Shown: one piece after another, positions 54,287 through 62,708 of the stretch
Layout of the letters: each line of letters begins with the position of its first letter
Position numbering within the stretch: position 1 is the stretch's first letter
DNA from: DMER64 sp041652255
GTDB taxonomy: Bacteria > Bacteroidota > Bacteroidia > Bacteroidales > UBA932
Length of the DNA stretch: 64,000 bases
Assembly (NCBI GenBank): GCA_041652255.1
Contig: JBAZHT010000003.1
Span: 10,083 to 74,082, forward strand
Direction of reading: 5' to 3'
Notes under the pieces: model-generated
The model's database searches: none
What the model saw: the letters and a program-made list of their open reading frames with translations, nothing else
What the model was told of the DNA's origin: nothing
Translations under genes and position numbers: made by a program

Positions 54287-55207
54287 TTATTCAAATAATG
54301 TTGCTACAAAAGCTTTCTTGTCAAAAACCTGAAGATCGTCAATCCCTTCTCCCAGTCCTATGAATTTGACCGGAACCTGTAACATGTCACTGATCCCAAT
54401 AACGACTCCGCCTTTTGCCGTCCCGTCCAGTTTTGTCACGGCCAGTGCCGTAACGTCCGTAGCTTTGGAAAATTCCCGGGCCTGCTGGTAAGCATTTTGA
54501 CCTGTTGATCCGTCCAGGACAAGCAATACTTCATGCGGAGCATCCGGTATCAGTTTTTGCAGCACTTTACGGATCTTGGATAATTCGTTCATCAGGTTTA
54601 CTTTATTGTGAAGCCGGCCAGCAGTATCTATCAGAAGCACATCCATTTGACGGGCTATGGCCGCAGACAGGGAATCGTAGGCCACCGCTGCCGGATCACT
54701 GCCCATATTCTGTTTGATGATGGGGACACCAGCCCGCTCGCTCCATATGGTCAGTTGCTCAACGGCAGCGGCACGAAATGTATCGGCAGCTCCCATCATT
54801 ACTTTTTTCCCGTCTGCTTTCAGCCGGGAAGCCAGTTTCCCTATTGTGGTGGTCTTCCCCACTCCGTTTACACCCACAACCAGAATTACAAAAGGCTTTT
54901 TTGAAAAATCAAACGGGATCAAATCTTTGCCGGAAGCGTTTTCAAGCAACAGGGCTTCAATCTCTTCCCTCAGCAACCGGTTCAGTTCCTCTGTATTGAC
55001 ATATTTATCGCGGCGAACACGTTCCTGTATCCTGTCAATGATCTTAAGCGTCGTGTCCACCCCAACGTCTGAAGCTATGAGAGCATCTTCCAGATCATCC
55101 AAAACCCTTTCGTCCACGCGTGAACGACCCATAACCGCCCTGGAAAGACGGCTGAACAACCCTCGTTTTGTTTTTTCAAGTCCTTTATCCAGAATGTTGT
55201 CGTGCAT
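54287..55207 (-). CDS. ftsY: Signal recognition particle receptor FtsY
   Basis: SRP-type GTPase that delivers ribosome-nascent chain complexes to the membrane. The 306-residue protein has a helical N domain, then the G domain with P-loop GVNGVGKTTTIGKLA, DTFRAAA, DTAGR and TKLDGTAKGG. It lacks the long acidic A domain, as is usual in this phylum. The ATG at 55207 is chosen: a TATATTTG -7 box ends 7 nt upstream, inside the longer open frame. pheT follows by 9 nt. Confidence 0.95.
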   Translation of the reverse strand: MHDNILDKGLEKTKRGLFSRLSRAVMGRSRVDERVLDDLEDALIASDVGVDTTLKIIDRIQERVRRDKYVNTEELNRLLREEIEALLLENASGKDLIPFDFSKKPFVILVVGVNGVGKTTTIGKLASRLKADGKKVMMGAADTFRAAAVEQLTIWSERAGVPIIKQNMGSDPAAVAYDSLSAAIARQMDVLLIDTAGRLHNKVNLMNELSKIRKVLQKLIPDAPHEVLLVLDGSTGQNAYQQAREFSKATDVTALAVTKLDGTAKGGVVIGISDMLQVPVKFIGLGEGIDDLQVFDKKAFVATLFE

Positions 55208-55214
55208 AAGAGTG

Positions 55215-55222
55215 CAAATATA
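55215..55222 (-). promoter_or_regulatory. -7 promoter box of ftsY
   Basis: TATATTTG on the minus strand matches TANNTTTG and ends 7 nt before the ftsY ATG. It lies between the ribosomal-protein terminator and ftsY, so ftsY can be transcribed independently. Confidence 0.5.
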
Positions 55223-55248
55223 AGAAAAAGAGGGGTGCAACAGGTAAC

Positions 55249-55273
55249 AAAAAAGCCCCCCGGGGGAGCTTTT
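55249..55273 (-). terminator. Intrinsic terminator after rpmB-rpmG-DUF4295
   Basis: On the minus strand, AAAAGC, a C-run, a G-run and GCTTTTTT form a near-palindromic G/C-rich stem followed by six T residues. It lies 48 bp after the DUF4295 stop codon and just before the ftsY promoter, separating the two units. Confidence 0.75.
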
Positions 55274-55320
55274 ATGTTAAGATCATGCTGTTCATTCTTA
55301 TAAATGAACCATACGATGCA

Positions 55321-55479
55321 CTATTTTTCGGCAAAAAAATCTTTTTCCTTTTCAGTGGGAATGATGTCTTCCTGAAAAACATAGGCTCCGCTGCGTTCTG
55401 AACGGACCATACGAATGCATTTAACACTGCCTTTTCCTGCCGTTTTGTTTTTAAGTGTTGCTACCGCTTTTTTTGCCAT
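55321..55479 (-). CDS. DUF4295 small basic protein
   Basis: A 52-residue lysine-rich protein starting MAKKAVATLKNKTAGKGS. Its sequence and position directly after rpmG and before ftsY match the DUF4295 family of Bacteroidetes. A ribosome-associated role is likely from context only. It has 16 nt to rpmG. An intrinsic terminator follows. Confidence 0.88.
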   Translation of the reverse strand: MAKKAVATLKNKTAGKGSVKCIRMVRSERSGAYVFQEDIIPTEKEKDFFAEK

Positions 55480-55495
55480 AACTTTCTCTCTTTGT

Positions 55496-55678
55496 CTATT
55501 TTATTTCTCTGTGAACCGTCACTTTTTTCAGGAAAGGATTGTATTTTTTACGTTCCAGACGCTGTGTGGTATTCTTTTTATTCTTTGTGGTAATATAACG
55601 GGACATTCCCGGAACACCACTTTCTTTCTGTTCGGTACATTCAAGAATGATCTGTACTCTGTTTTCTTTCTTTGCCAT
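55496..55678 (-). CDS. rpmG: 50S ribosomal protein L33
   Basis: The 60-residue protein has the L33 core (NRVQIILECTEQK; RYITTKNKKNTTQRLERKKYNPFLKK). The zinc-binding CxxC pairs of the C+ form are missing, so this is a C- paralogue that does not bind zinc. It lies between rpmB (11 nt) and DUF4295 (16 nt). Confidence 0.95.
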   Translation of the reverse strand: MAKKENRVQIILECTEQKESGVPGMSRYITTKNKKNTTQRLERKKYNPFLKKVTVHREIK

Positions 55679-55689
55679 AAGACGAAATA

Positions 55690-55932
55690 TTATACAATAT
55701 CAATCAAACCTTTTGCTCTGGCAGCTCTCAATGTGGCAGCCAGTCCGTTTTTGTTAATGGTACGGATCCCGGCGGCAGTCACTTTTAAAGTAATGAAACG
55801 GCCTTCTTCTTCCGACCAGAAACGTTTGGTTTTCAGGTTGGGAGCAAATTCGCGTTTGGTACGGCGTTTTGAGTGAGACACATTATTCCCTACCATCCTC
55901 TTCTTACCTGTAACTTGACAAACTCGTGCCAT
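55690..55932 (-). CDS. rpmB: 50S ribosomal protein L28
   Basis: The 80-residue protein starts ARVCQVTGKKRMVGNNVSHS and has the typical RTKREFAPNLKTKRFW stretch. It is the first gene of rpmB-rpmG-DUF4295. A near-match -7 box (GATATTTG, 55973-55980) precedes it. The upstream lepB gene ends 73 bp away on the same strand. Confidence 0.96.
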   Translation of the reverse strand: MARVCQVTGKKRMVGNNVSHSKRRTKREFAPNLKTKRFWSEEEGRFITLKVTAAGIRTINKNGLAATLRAARAKGLIDIV

Positions 55933-56005
55933 GGTATTTTAATTTTGTGATTTGTTCATTTTTAAGGGGCTGCAAATATCTGCATTTTTTTTGGAAACCC
56001 AAAAT

Positions 56006-57340
56006 TTATTTAAATCTGAATTTCAATATTCGGTCCCATCGGATATTGGATGGGAAGGATTTGTATTTATCAGTGGAAAACCAGACAACAACAGGATTCC
56101 CGACAATTTTGTCTTCCGGAACAAAACCCCAGTACCGCGAATCCAGTGAATTGTGACGGTTATCTCCTATCATAAAAAAATAATCCTGCTCAAAAGTGTA
56201 CGCTGCGGTTTCCTCTCCGTCAATATAATACAACCCGTTACGTTCTTCCAGGATATGTCCTTCGTAAGAAGTAATGATGCGCCTGTACAAAGGAAGGTTC
56301 TGCGGTGTAAGTGATATCGATGTCCCTGCCTTTGGGATCCACAGCGGTCCGTAATTATCCCTGGTCCAGGGAAAATCCGGTGACGGAGTAAAGGGGAACA
56401 GCATCAGTTGGGAATCCGGGTAGTCCGGCGGAAAAATATCAACGTTTCGGGTTACGGATACAACGGTCCTCAATGCTGCCAGTTCCGCGGCATTTTCTTC
56501 GTTTAAAGGCAGTGTGGGATAACCGGGTATGCGGTTGTCAAAGTAAGTCTCTGCCGGAGAAATATTGTATTTTTCCAGGACCCTTTGGTTCAGGGGCTGT
56601 CCGTCGGTAACAACGGTATAGGTGTTCCGTATCCCTGAGAAATAAGGTTGGGGAATGCGGTTCACATAAACTTTCCCGTCTTTCAGCTCCAGGGTATCCC
56701 CGGCAACGGCAACGCATCTTTTGACATAATTGTCTTCCTTGCCGGACGGACGTGATTTGACCGGACCGTAATGTTCCAAGGTACTCTTTCTTCCGTTCAG
56801 CCTCACGTGTGTATAATAATCATCGGTGGGATAATTTACCAGGACGGTATCACCATGCGGAAAATTGAACACGACCATATCGTTTCTTCTGACCTGTGAA
56901 AAACCGGCCATCCGTTTGTAGGGACGCTCAATGAGCCTGGTATATGATTCTTTCCCAAAGATTACGTTGTGAGTCAGGGGTATGGTCAGGGGATGTTGCG
57001 GTCTTTTAGGCCCGTATTTCAACTTACCCACAAACAGGTAATCACCTGTCATCAGGGTGTTTTCCATAGAGGAGGTCGGGATCATGTACGCTTCAAAAAA
57101 GAAAGACTTAACAAAGGTGGCCGCTATCAGTGCGAATATGATAGCATCTACCCATTCCAGGGCAACATTACGCTTTTCACCTTCTTTATAGGTCTTCTTC
57201 CAAAAAGCCCATTTTACCTTTTTGGTTATGTACAGGTCAAATATGATCACCAGGCCGAACAACCACCAAAAGTTACCCAGCCAGATCACCCATAACAGGT
57301 AACCGGCAGCAACCAGTGAAAATTTGATCCAGCGGTTCAA
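56006..57340 (-). CDS. lepB: Signal peptidase I
   Basis: Membrane serine protease that removes Sec signal peptides. The 444-residue protein has hydrophobic helices at about 8-38 and 62-80. The catalytic Ser is at S91 in MIPTSSMENTL, the general-base Lys in VKRCVAVAGDTL, and the C-terminal box E in GDNRHNSLDSRYWG. It is longer than the ~320-residue E. coli enzyme because of an insert between the Lys box and box E, as in other Bacteroidetes. It starts 10 nt after rplT and may share the thrS-infC-rpmI-rplT transcript. Confidence 0.93.
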   Translation of the reverse strand: MNRWIKFSLVAAGYLLWVIWLGNFWWLFGLVIIFDLYITKKVKWAFWKKTYKEGEKRNVALEWVDAIIFALIAATFVKSFFFEAYMIPTSSMENTLMTGDYLFVGKLKYGPKRPQHPLTIPLTHNVIFGKESYTRLIERPYKRMAGFSQVRRNDMVVFNFPHGDTVLVNYPTDDYYTHVRLNGRKSTLEHYGPVKSRPSGKEDNYVKRCVAVAGDTLELKDGKVYVNRIPQPYFSGIRNTYTVVTDGQPLNQRVLEKYNISPAETYFDNRIPGYPTLPLNEENAAELAALRTVVSVTRNVDIFPPDYPDSQLMLFPFTPSPDFPWTRDNYGPLWIPKAGTSISLTPQNLPLYRRIITSYEGHILEERNGLYYIDGEETAAYTFEQDYFFMIGDNRHNSLDSRYWGFVPEDKIVGNPVVVWFSTDKYKSFPSNIRWDRILKFRFK

Positions 57341-57350
57341 AACCCTGTAA

Positions 57351-57695
57351 TTATTTAATGGAGCTGATTATGGCTTCAAATGCCTGGGGATTGTTCATAG
57401 CCAGGTCTGCAAGAACCTTCCGGTTAAGGCCGATATTTGCTTTGTTGACTTTTCCCATAAATTGGGAATAGGACATTCCGTTTGTACGGGCAGCCGCATT
57501 GATGCGCTGTATCCATAAAGCCCTGAATGAACGTTTTTTGTTTTTACGGTCACGGTATGCGTAGGTCAACCCTTTTTCATACGTGTTTTTGGCTACCGTC
57601 CAGACGTTGCGGCGTGCCAGAAAATTTCCCTTCGTCTGTTTTAGAATTTTTTTGCGCCTGGCCCTGGAGGCTACAGCATTTACCGATCTTGGCAT
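57351..57695 (-). CDS. rplT: 50S ribosomal protein L20
   Basis: The 114-residue protein starts PRSVNAVASRARRKKILKQ and has the conserved YAYRDRKNKKRSFRALWIQRINAA stretch. It is the fourth gene of the thrS-infC-rpmI-rplT cluster. L20 autoregulates this operon in other bacteria. The 83 bp gap before it was inspected and shows no clear rRNA-mimic structure. Confidence 0.96.
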   Translation of the reverse strand: MPRSVNAVASRARRKKILKQTKGNFLARRNVWTVAKNTYEKGLTYAYRDRKNKKRSFRALWIQRINAAARTNGMSYSQFMGKVNKANIGLNRKVLADLAMNNPQAFEAIISSIK

Positions 57696-57778
57696 AATTT
57701 TAATTCTTTGCGATTGTCAGCGTTCTCCTCCTTTGAGATGCTTTTCCTGCTGTGCAATCTGGTTAATATATTGCAGTC

Positions 57779-57973
57779 CTAGGCGCAAATCAGTTCTTTG
57801 ATGCGCTTTTCATCTGCCTTGTTTACCAATGAGGAATAGGTCAGATTACGTTTCTGCTTTTTTGTTTTTTTTGTCAAAATATGACTGTGATAAGCGTGTT
57901 TCCGCTTGATCCTTCCGGTTCCCGTTAACGTAAAACGTTTTTTGGCTCCGGAATTTGTTTTCATTTTGGGCAT
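57779..57973 (-). CDS. rpmI: 50S ribosomal protein L35
   Basis: The 64-residue basic protein begins PKMKTNSGAKKRFTLTGTGRIKR and contains HILTKKTKKQKRNL, both typical of L35. It follows infC by 23 nt. Confidence 0.96.
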   Translation of the reverse strand: MPKMKTNSGAKKRFTLTGTGRIKRKHAYHSHILTKKTKKQKRNLTYSSLVNKADEKRIKELICA

Positions 57974-57996
57974 ATTTTTTTATATATAGTTGGTTG

Positions 57997-58602
57997 TTAT
58001 TTCTTTTTTGTTGTTTTCAAAGGCGCGAGCATCATGATCATTCGTTTGCCTTCCAATTTGGGCATCTGTTCTGCTTTCCCGTAATCTTCAAGGTCAACGG
58101 CAAATCTGAGCAGCAATTTCTTTCCCTGCTCTGAAAAAACGATGGAACGACCTCTGAAAAACACATAAGATTTCACTTTTGCGCCATCTTTCAGGAATTC
58201 AATAGCGTGTTTGAGTTTAAACTGGTAATCGTGTTCGTCTGTATTCGGTCCAAACCGGATTTCCTTAACAACAACCTTAGAAGCATTGGCTTTCATCTCT
58301 TTTGCCTTTTTGCGCCTCTGGTACAAATATTTCTGGTAATCAATGATCTTGCATACAGGCGGGTCGGTTTGTGCAGAAATCTCCACCAGATCCAGATTCA
58401 TCCTTTCAGCCAGTTTCAAGGCCTGTGCAATAGGATAGATTCCCGGTTTTTCAATATTGTCTCCCACAACACGCACCTGAAGAACATCAATTTCATTATT
58501 GATCCGGGCACCGTCATCCTGTTTTGGTGTCCTGTTATAATATTTTCCCTGATTGTTCCTTCTATGGGGCGAAAATTGTGGCTTGTAAGGTGTTCCGATA
58601 AT
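57997..58602 (-). CDS. infC: Translation initiation factor IF-3 (AUU or AUC start)
   Basis: IF-3 binds the 30S subunit and checks the start codon. The domain sequence is clear: N-domain INNEIDVLQVRVVGDN, then YQKYLYQRRKKAKEMKANAS, and C-domain EIRFGPNTDEHDYQFKLKH and MPKLEGKRMIMMLAP. The frame is open upstream only to a TAA at 58603-58605, directly before ATT (58602) and ATC (58599), with no ATG, GTG or TTG before the conserved N-domain. A strong Shine-Dalgarno AGGAGG (58608-58613) lies 5 nt from ATT and 8 nt from ATC. A rare AUU start mediates IF-3 autoregulation in E. coli. It begins 15 nt after thrS. Confidence 0.93.
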   Translation of the reverse strand: MIGTPYKPQFSPHRRNNQGKYYNRTPKQDDGARINNEIDVLQVRVVGDNIEKPGIYPIAQALKLAERMNLDLVEISAQTDPPVCKIIDYQKYLYQRRKKAKEMKANASKVVVKEIRFGPNTDEHDYQFKLKHAIEFLKDGAKVKSYVFFRGRSIVFSEQGKKLLLRFAVDLEDYGKAEQMPKLEGKRMIMMLAPLKTTKKK

Positions 58603-58607
58603 TTATT

Positions 58608-58613
58608 CCTCCT
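58608..58613 (-). promoter_or_regulatory. Strong Shine-Dalgarno of infC
   Basis: AGGAGG on the minus strand, within AAAAGGAGGAATAA, lies just after the thrS stop codon. Such a sequence is rare in this window and marks the non-AUG infC start. Confidence 0.8.
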
Positions 58614-58617
58614 TTTG

Positions 58618-60552
58618 TTAGTTCGTTAAATCATTTATTTCTTTCCGGAGCATGGCTACAAATTCTTCCGGTTTCATGGTTCCCTGGTCTCCTTTACCCT
58701 GACGGCGAACAGATACAGTTCCGGAAGACTCCTCTTTCTCCCCCACTACCAACAAATACGGAATCCTCTTCAACTCATTCTCTCTTATGCGCTTACCAAC
58801 TGTTTCATTCCGGTCGTCAAGCGAGGCGCGAAGTTCGGAATTATTCAAGAATTCACAAACTTTTTTTGCAAATTCATTGAATTTTTCACTCAAAGGCAAG
58901 ACAACAACCTGATCGGGGGTAAGCCATAACGGGAATTTCCCGCCTGTATGTTCCAGTAAAACAGCGACAAAGCGTTCCATTGATCCAAAAGGAGCACGGT
59001 GAATCATTACCGGCCTGTATTTTTTGTCATCCGCCCCAATATATTCCAATTCAAAGCGTTCGGGTAAATTATAATCTACCTGGATGGTCCCCAGCTGCCA
59101 TTTTCTTCCGATGGCATCCCGGACCATAAAATCAAGTTTGGGTCCGTAAAAGGCTGCCTCACCGTATTCGACTATGGTTTCCAGGTTCTTTTCAGAGGCA
59201 GCTTCAATAATGGCCTGTTCTGCTTTTTCCCAGTTCTCATCCGATCCGATATATTTAGATCTGTCGTTTTTATCGCGCAGGGATACCTGTACCGTAAAAT
59301 TCTCAAAACTTAAAGTCCTGAAAATATACAGTACAATATCAATTACTTTGCAAAATTCATCCTTAAGCTGATCGGGACGGCAAAAAATATGAGCGTCATC
59401 CTGTGTAAATCCCCTGACGCGTGTGAGTCCGTGCAATTCACCGCTTTGTTCATAACGGTAAACCGTTCCAAATTCGGCCAGACGTATGGGCATGTCCTTG
59501 TAAGAATGCGGTTTTGAGCGGTATATCTCACAGTGATGGGGACAATTCATTGGTTTAAGCAAAAATTCCTCACCTTCCTGCGGCGTTTTTATGGGTTTAA
59601 AACTGTCCGCCCCGTATTTTGCGTAATGGCCGCTGGTAACATACAATTCTTTCTGACCTATATGAGGTGTGATCACTTGTTGGTAACCGTGTTGCTTTTG
59701 CACTTTTTTCAGAAAATTTTCCAATTGCTCCCTCAGAGCCGCTCCACGAGGCAGCCACAAGGGCAGTCCTTGTCCCACGCGTTGAGAAAAAGTGAACAGT
59801 TCCAGTTCTTTACCCAATTTACGGTGATCTCTCTTTTTGGCTTCTTCCATCATTTTCAGGTAATCATCCAACAAGGATTTTTTGGGAAAAGTAATGCCGT
59901 AGATACGTGTTAGCATCTGACGTTTTTCGTCCCCCCGCCAATAAGCACCAGCTATTGAAGTAAGCTTGATGGCCCTGATCATGGATGTATCAGGAATGTG
60001 TGGTCCCCTGCAAAGGTCGGTAAATTCCCCGTTGGAATAAAAAGTGATGGTCCCGTCTTCCAGATCTTCTATCAGTTCGCATTTATAGGGATCGCCTTTT
60101 TCCCGGTATATTCTCAGGGCTTCATCCTTGCTGACCTCTCTCCGTTCAAACAGCTGTTTGCTTCTGGCCAGTTCCGTCATTTTATATTCTACAGGTACAA
60201 GGTCTGCTTCGGATAACTGACGTCCTTCCAGGTCTATGTCGTAGTAAAAGCCGTTTTCAATAGCAGGGCCTATACCAAATTTTACACCGGGATAAAGCAC
60301 TTCCAGTGCTTCGGCCATCAGGTGGGAGGAGGAATGCCAGAACACCTGTTTGCCTTCCTCGTCTTCCCATTTTAGGAAACGAACAGAAGCGTCCTGTCTA
60401 AGAGGTAGTTGTATGTCTGTCAGCTTCCCGTCCACTTTCACGGCAAGCACCTCGGCTGCCAGCCGGGGACTTATATCCTGCGCTATCTGGTATCCGGTTA
60501 TGCCGGATTCATATTGTTTTGTTTTCCCGTCGGGAAAAGTAATAATGATCAT
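58618..60552 (-). CDS. thrS: Threonine--tRNA ligase
   Basis: The 644-residue protein has an N-terminal TGS domain (IIITFPDGKTKQY), an editing domain (HSSSHLMAEAL, the H-x-x-x-H site), the class II core with zinc ligands (MNCPHHCEIY) and motif 2 (RYEQSGELHGLTRVRGFTQDD), and a C-terminal anticodon-binding domain. It leads the thrS-infC-rpmI-rplT cluster. Confidence 0.97.
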   Translation of the reverse strand: MIIITFPDGKTKQYESGITGYQIAQDISPRLAAEVLAVKVDGKLTDIQLPLRQDASVRFLKWEDEEGKQVFWHSSSHLMAEALEVLYPGVKFGIGPAIENGFYYDIDLEGRQLSEADLVPVEYKMTELARSKQLFERREVSKDEALRIYREKGDPYKCELIEDLEDGTITFYSNGEFTDLCRGPHIPDTSMIRAIKLTSIAGAYWRGDEKRQMLTRIYGITFPKKSLLDDYLKMMEEAKKRDHRKLGKELELFTFSQRVGQGLPLWLPRGAALREQLENFLKKVQKQHGYQQVITPHIGQKELYVTSGHYAKYGADSFKPIKTPQEGEEFLLKPMNCPHHCEIYRSKPHSYKDMPIRLAEFGTVYRYEQSGELHGLTRVRGFTQDDAHIFCRPDQLKDEFCKVIDIVLYIFRTLSFENFTVQVSLRDKNDRSKYIGSDENWEKAEQAIIEAASEKNLETIVEYGEAAFYGPKLDFMVRDAIGRKWQLGTIQVDYNLPERFELEYIGADDKKYRPVMIHRAPFGSMERFVAVLLEHTGGKFPLWLTPDQVVVLPLSEKFNEFAKKVCEFLNNSELRASLDDRNETVGKRIRENELKRIPYLLVVGEKEESSGTVSVRRQGKGDQGTMKPEEFVAMLRKEINDLTN

Positions 60553-60589
60553 AATCTGTATATATAAGGTTCGTTTTCGTTCTAACTTA

Positions 60590-60597
60590 CAAAGTTA
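60590..60597 (-). promoter_or_regulatory. -7 promoter box of thrS inside a small dyad
   Basis: TAACTTTG on the minus strand matches TANNTTTG, 37 nt before the thrS ATG. It lies within a 7-bp inverted repeat, CTAACTT-ACA-AAGTTAG, whose role is unknown. Confidence 0.45.
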
Positions 60598-60650
60598 GGT
60601 ATTTTTTAAAAATTTTGGTTACTTTGTGACCGAAACCAAACGATTTACCG

Positions 60651-61163
60651 ATGAAACATAATTTCTGGAACAAAGCTGCCGTATACGGAATAGTCCTGGC
60701 ACTTGTCTCCGTTTTTTTTATGGTCATTCAGACAGTCCTGGAACCTGCCAGATGGCTGAACATTGTATTTTGGATAGTTAAGCTTGCCGGAACACTCGGT
60801 CTGCTTTTCTATTTTATGAAAGATTTCGGAACCGGAAAGGAATCTTATTCTTATTCCGATGCATTTAAATTCGGGATGGCGGTTTCTTTTTGTTCTTCCA
60901 TCATTGCCGCCGGGTATTACTATTTTCACATTATGTTTATTTTTCCGGATGCAACGTCCCAGATCTCAAATGCCATGATGATGGGTTTTGAGCAGGCCGG
61001 AATCAATTCCGAAGATTTTAATATGGATAAATTCATCGCACGTCTGCCTGTTATCATGATGGTTTCACAATTGATCTATTTCAACATACTGGGGCTTATC
61101 TGGTCTTCCATCCTGGCAACCGGAGCCAAACAGAAAGTGGCGACTTCTCCGTTCGACAACTAA
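60651..61163 (+). CDS. DUF4199 membrane protein
   Basis: A 170-residue protein with four hydrophobic helices (about 10-28, 37-56, 72-95 and 130-155). The pattern, with YSYSDAFKFGM after helix two, matches the DUF4199 family common in Bacteroidetes. The function is unknown. It precedes a glycosyltransferase gene by 10 nt. DUF4199 next to a membrane GT2 gene is a recurrent pairing as far as I recall. Confidence 0.85.
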   Translation: MKHNFWNKAAVYGIVLALVSVFFMVIQTVLEPARWLNIVFWIVKLAGTLGLLFYFMKDFGTGKESYSYSDAFKFGMAVSFCSSIIAAGYYYFHIMFIFPDATSQISNAMMMGFEQAGINSEDFNMDKFIARLPVIMMVSQLIYFNILGLIWSSILATGAKQKVATSPFDN

Positions 61164-61173
61164 GTAGTTTTAT

Positions 61174-62145
61174 ATGGACCTGTCTGTTGTCATTGCATTG
61201 TATAATGAACGGGATTCATTGCCCGAGTTACTGGAGCGTATTCGTTCGGTCCTGACTGCACCGCTACGCGAAGAGGATCCGGCACTACCTCAGTACGAAG
61301 TGATCTTTGTTGATGACGGCAGCACCGACGGGTCCTGGAATTTCATATCTGAAGAAGCCGGAAAAGACGCGCGGATCCACGGGATCCGTTTTCGTCGGAA
61401 TTACGGTAAATCTGCCGCCCTTTATTGCGGGTTCAAAGCTGCCCTGGGCAATGTGGTTATCACCATGGACGCCGATCTTCAGGACGATCCTGCCGAGATC
61501 CCGGAGCTCTACAATATGGTAGCCTGGGGAGATTATGATCTGGTCTCCGGCTGGAAAAAGAAACGAAAGGACGGACTTTTTTCCAAAACCATACCCTCAC
61601 GGCTGTATAACGCCACGGCCAGGATGGTTACGGGCATTAAACTCCACGACATGAATTGCGGGCTGAAAGCCTACAAGGGAGAAGTGGTTAAAAGTATTGA
61701 AGTATACGGGGAGATGCACCGTTACATTCCTTACCTGGCCAAACAAGCCGGTTTTGCAAAGATCGGCGAAAAACCGGTAGTACACTCCCGGCGTAAATAC
61801 GGAAAAAGCAAATTCGGACTCAGCCGCTTTGTAAACGGATACCTGGATCTTTTAAGTCTTTGGTTCCTTGCCCGTTTTGGGAAAAAACCCATGCACATAT
61901 TCGGTCTGTTCGGCTCGTTGATGTTTATTACCGGGGGCGTTATTGCCGTATGGCTAATCATTCAGAAACTTTACTGGCAATCACACGGATTCCCTTACCG
62001 ACAGGTAACCGACCAGCCTTTGTTCTACCTGGCTCTTCTGGCGATCATCCTGGGAATGCAGCTTTTCCTGGCCGGATTCCTGGGAGAACTCATCTCACGC
62101 AATGCAACTGAAAGAAACCACTACCACATCTCTGAAAGACGTTGA
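61174..62145 (+). CDS. Polyprenyl-phosphate-type GT2 glycosyltransferase
   Basis: The 323-residue protein has a cytosolic GT-A domain (VALYNERDSLPELLERI; VDDGSTDGS; MDADLQDDPAEIPEL) and two C-terminal hydrophobic helices (about 245-268 and 283-308). This is the layout of DPM1/GtrB-like enzymes that load a sugar on undecaprenyl phosphate for surface glycan modification. The sugar and acceptor are unknown. It is co-transcribed with the DUF4199 gene. The 125 bp that follow, up to mgsA, contain no clear gene or terminator. Confidence 0.88.
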   Translation: MDLSVVIALYNERDSLPELLERIRSVLTAPLREEDPALPQYEVIFVDDGSTDGSWNFISEEAGKDARIHGIRFRRNYGKSAALYCGFKAALGNVVITMDADLQDDPAEIPELYNMVAWGDYDLVSGWKKKRKDGLFSKTIPSRLYNATARMVTGIKLHDMNCGLKAYKGEVVKSIEVYGEMHRYIPYLAKQAGFAKIGEKPVVHSRRKYGKSKFGLSRFVNGYLDLLSLWFLARFGKKPMHIFGLFGSLMFITGGVIAVWLIIQKLYWQSHGFPYRQVTDQPLFYLALLAIILGMQLFLAGFLGELISRNATERNHYHISERR

Positions 62146-62270
62146 ACTCACTCATTTTCATTCGGGCAGACGTGCCTGTTCGCACAAAAAGACCTACGTA
62201 AACGGCGGCAAAGGCTTTCGAAGCGGATCACGTGGAAACACTGGCTGTCTGCCGCAAAAATCCCTGAACG

Positions 62271-62702
62271 TTACAGGGGCCGGTGCAGGTATTCGTCAAA
62301 TGATTGAGGTGCCGGCATATATGAGCTTTCAAACAAGGGAGACGAAATCACAAAATCTGCCGTAGACCGGTTACAGGCAGTGGGGATGTTGTAAAGACTC
62401 GAAATACGCAACAATGCCTTAACATCTACATCATGCGGCTGCGGCTGCATGGGGTCCCAGAAAAAGATGAGAATATCAATTTTCCCTTCAGCGATCAAAG
62501 CACCCATTTGCTGATCTCCGCCCAGGGGCCCCGATTTGAGTGTGGTGACATCAATTCCGGTTGCCTTTTCAACCATACGTCCGGTAGTTCCTGTACAGAC
62601 GAGCTTGTGTCTGATCAGACGGTCCTTGTTGAATTCCACCCATTCTATCAAATCGTTTTTCCTGTTGTCGTGGGCTACCAAAGCCAGATTTTTTCTATAC
62701 AT
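62271..62702 (-). CDS. mgsA: Methylglyoxal synthase
   Basis: Converts dihydroxyacetone phosphate to methylglyoxal and phosphate, a bypass that relieves sugar-phosphate stress. The 143-residue protein shows LVAHDNRKNDL, the phosphate-binding GTTGRMVEKATG, the SGPLGGDQQMGALIAEG active-site stretch with Asp, and DPMQPQPHDVDVKAL. It starts 6 nt after the lpdA stop on the same strand. Confidence 0.95.
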   Translation of the reverse strand: MYRKNLALVAHDNRKNDLIEWVEFNKDRLIRHKLVCTGTTGRMVEKATGIDVTTLKSGPLGGDQQMGALIAEGKIDILIFFWDPMQPQPHDVDVKALLRISSLYNIPTACNRSTADFVISSPLFESSYMPAPQSFDEYLHRPL

Positions 62703-62708
62703 AATCGT

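Noticed and set aside
57696..57778. L20-binding leader between rpmI and rplT
   Set aside because: The 83 bp were read on both strands; no stable stem resembling the rRNA site could be traced by eye.
60553..60650. T-box riboswitch or other leader upstream of thrS
   Set aside because: Only 98 bp separate thrS from the divergent gene. There is a -7 box and a 7-bp dyad but no specifier-like stem or antiterminator motif; T-boxes are also not expected in this phylum.
62102..62365. Possible 87-residue gene after the glycosyltransferase
   Set aside because: It overlaps the glycosyltransferase 3' end and the mgsA 3' end in other frames, and its composition shows no protein-like pattern.
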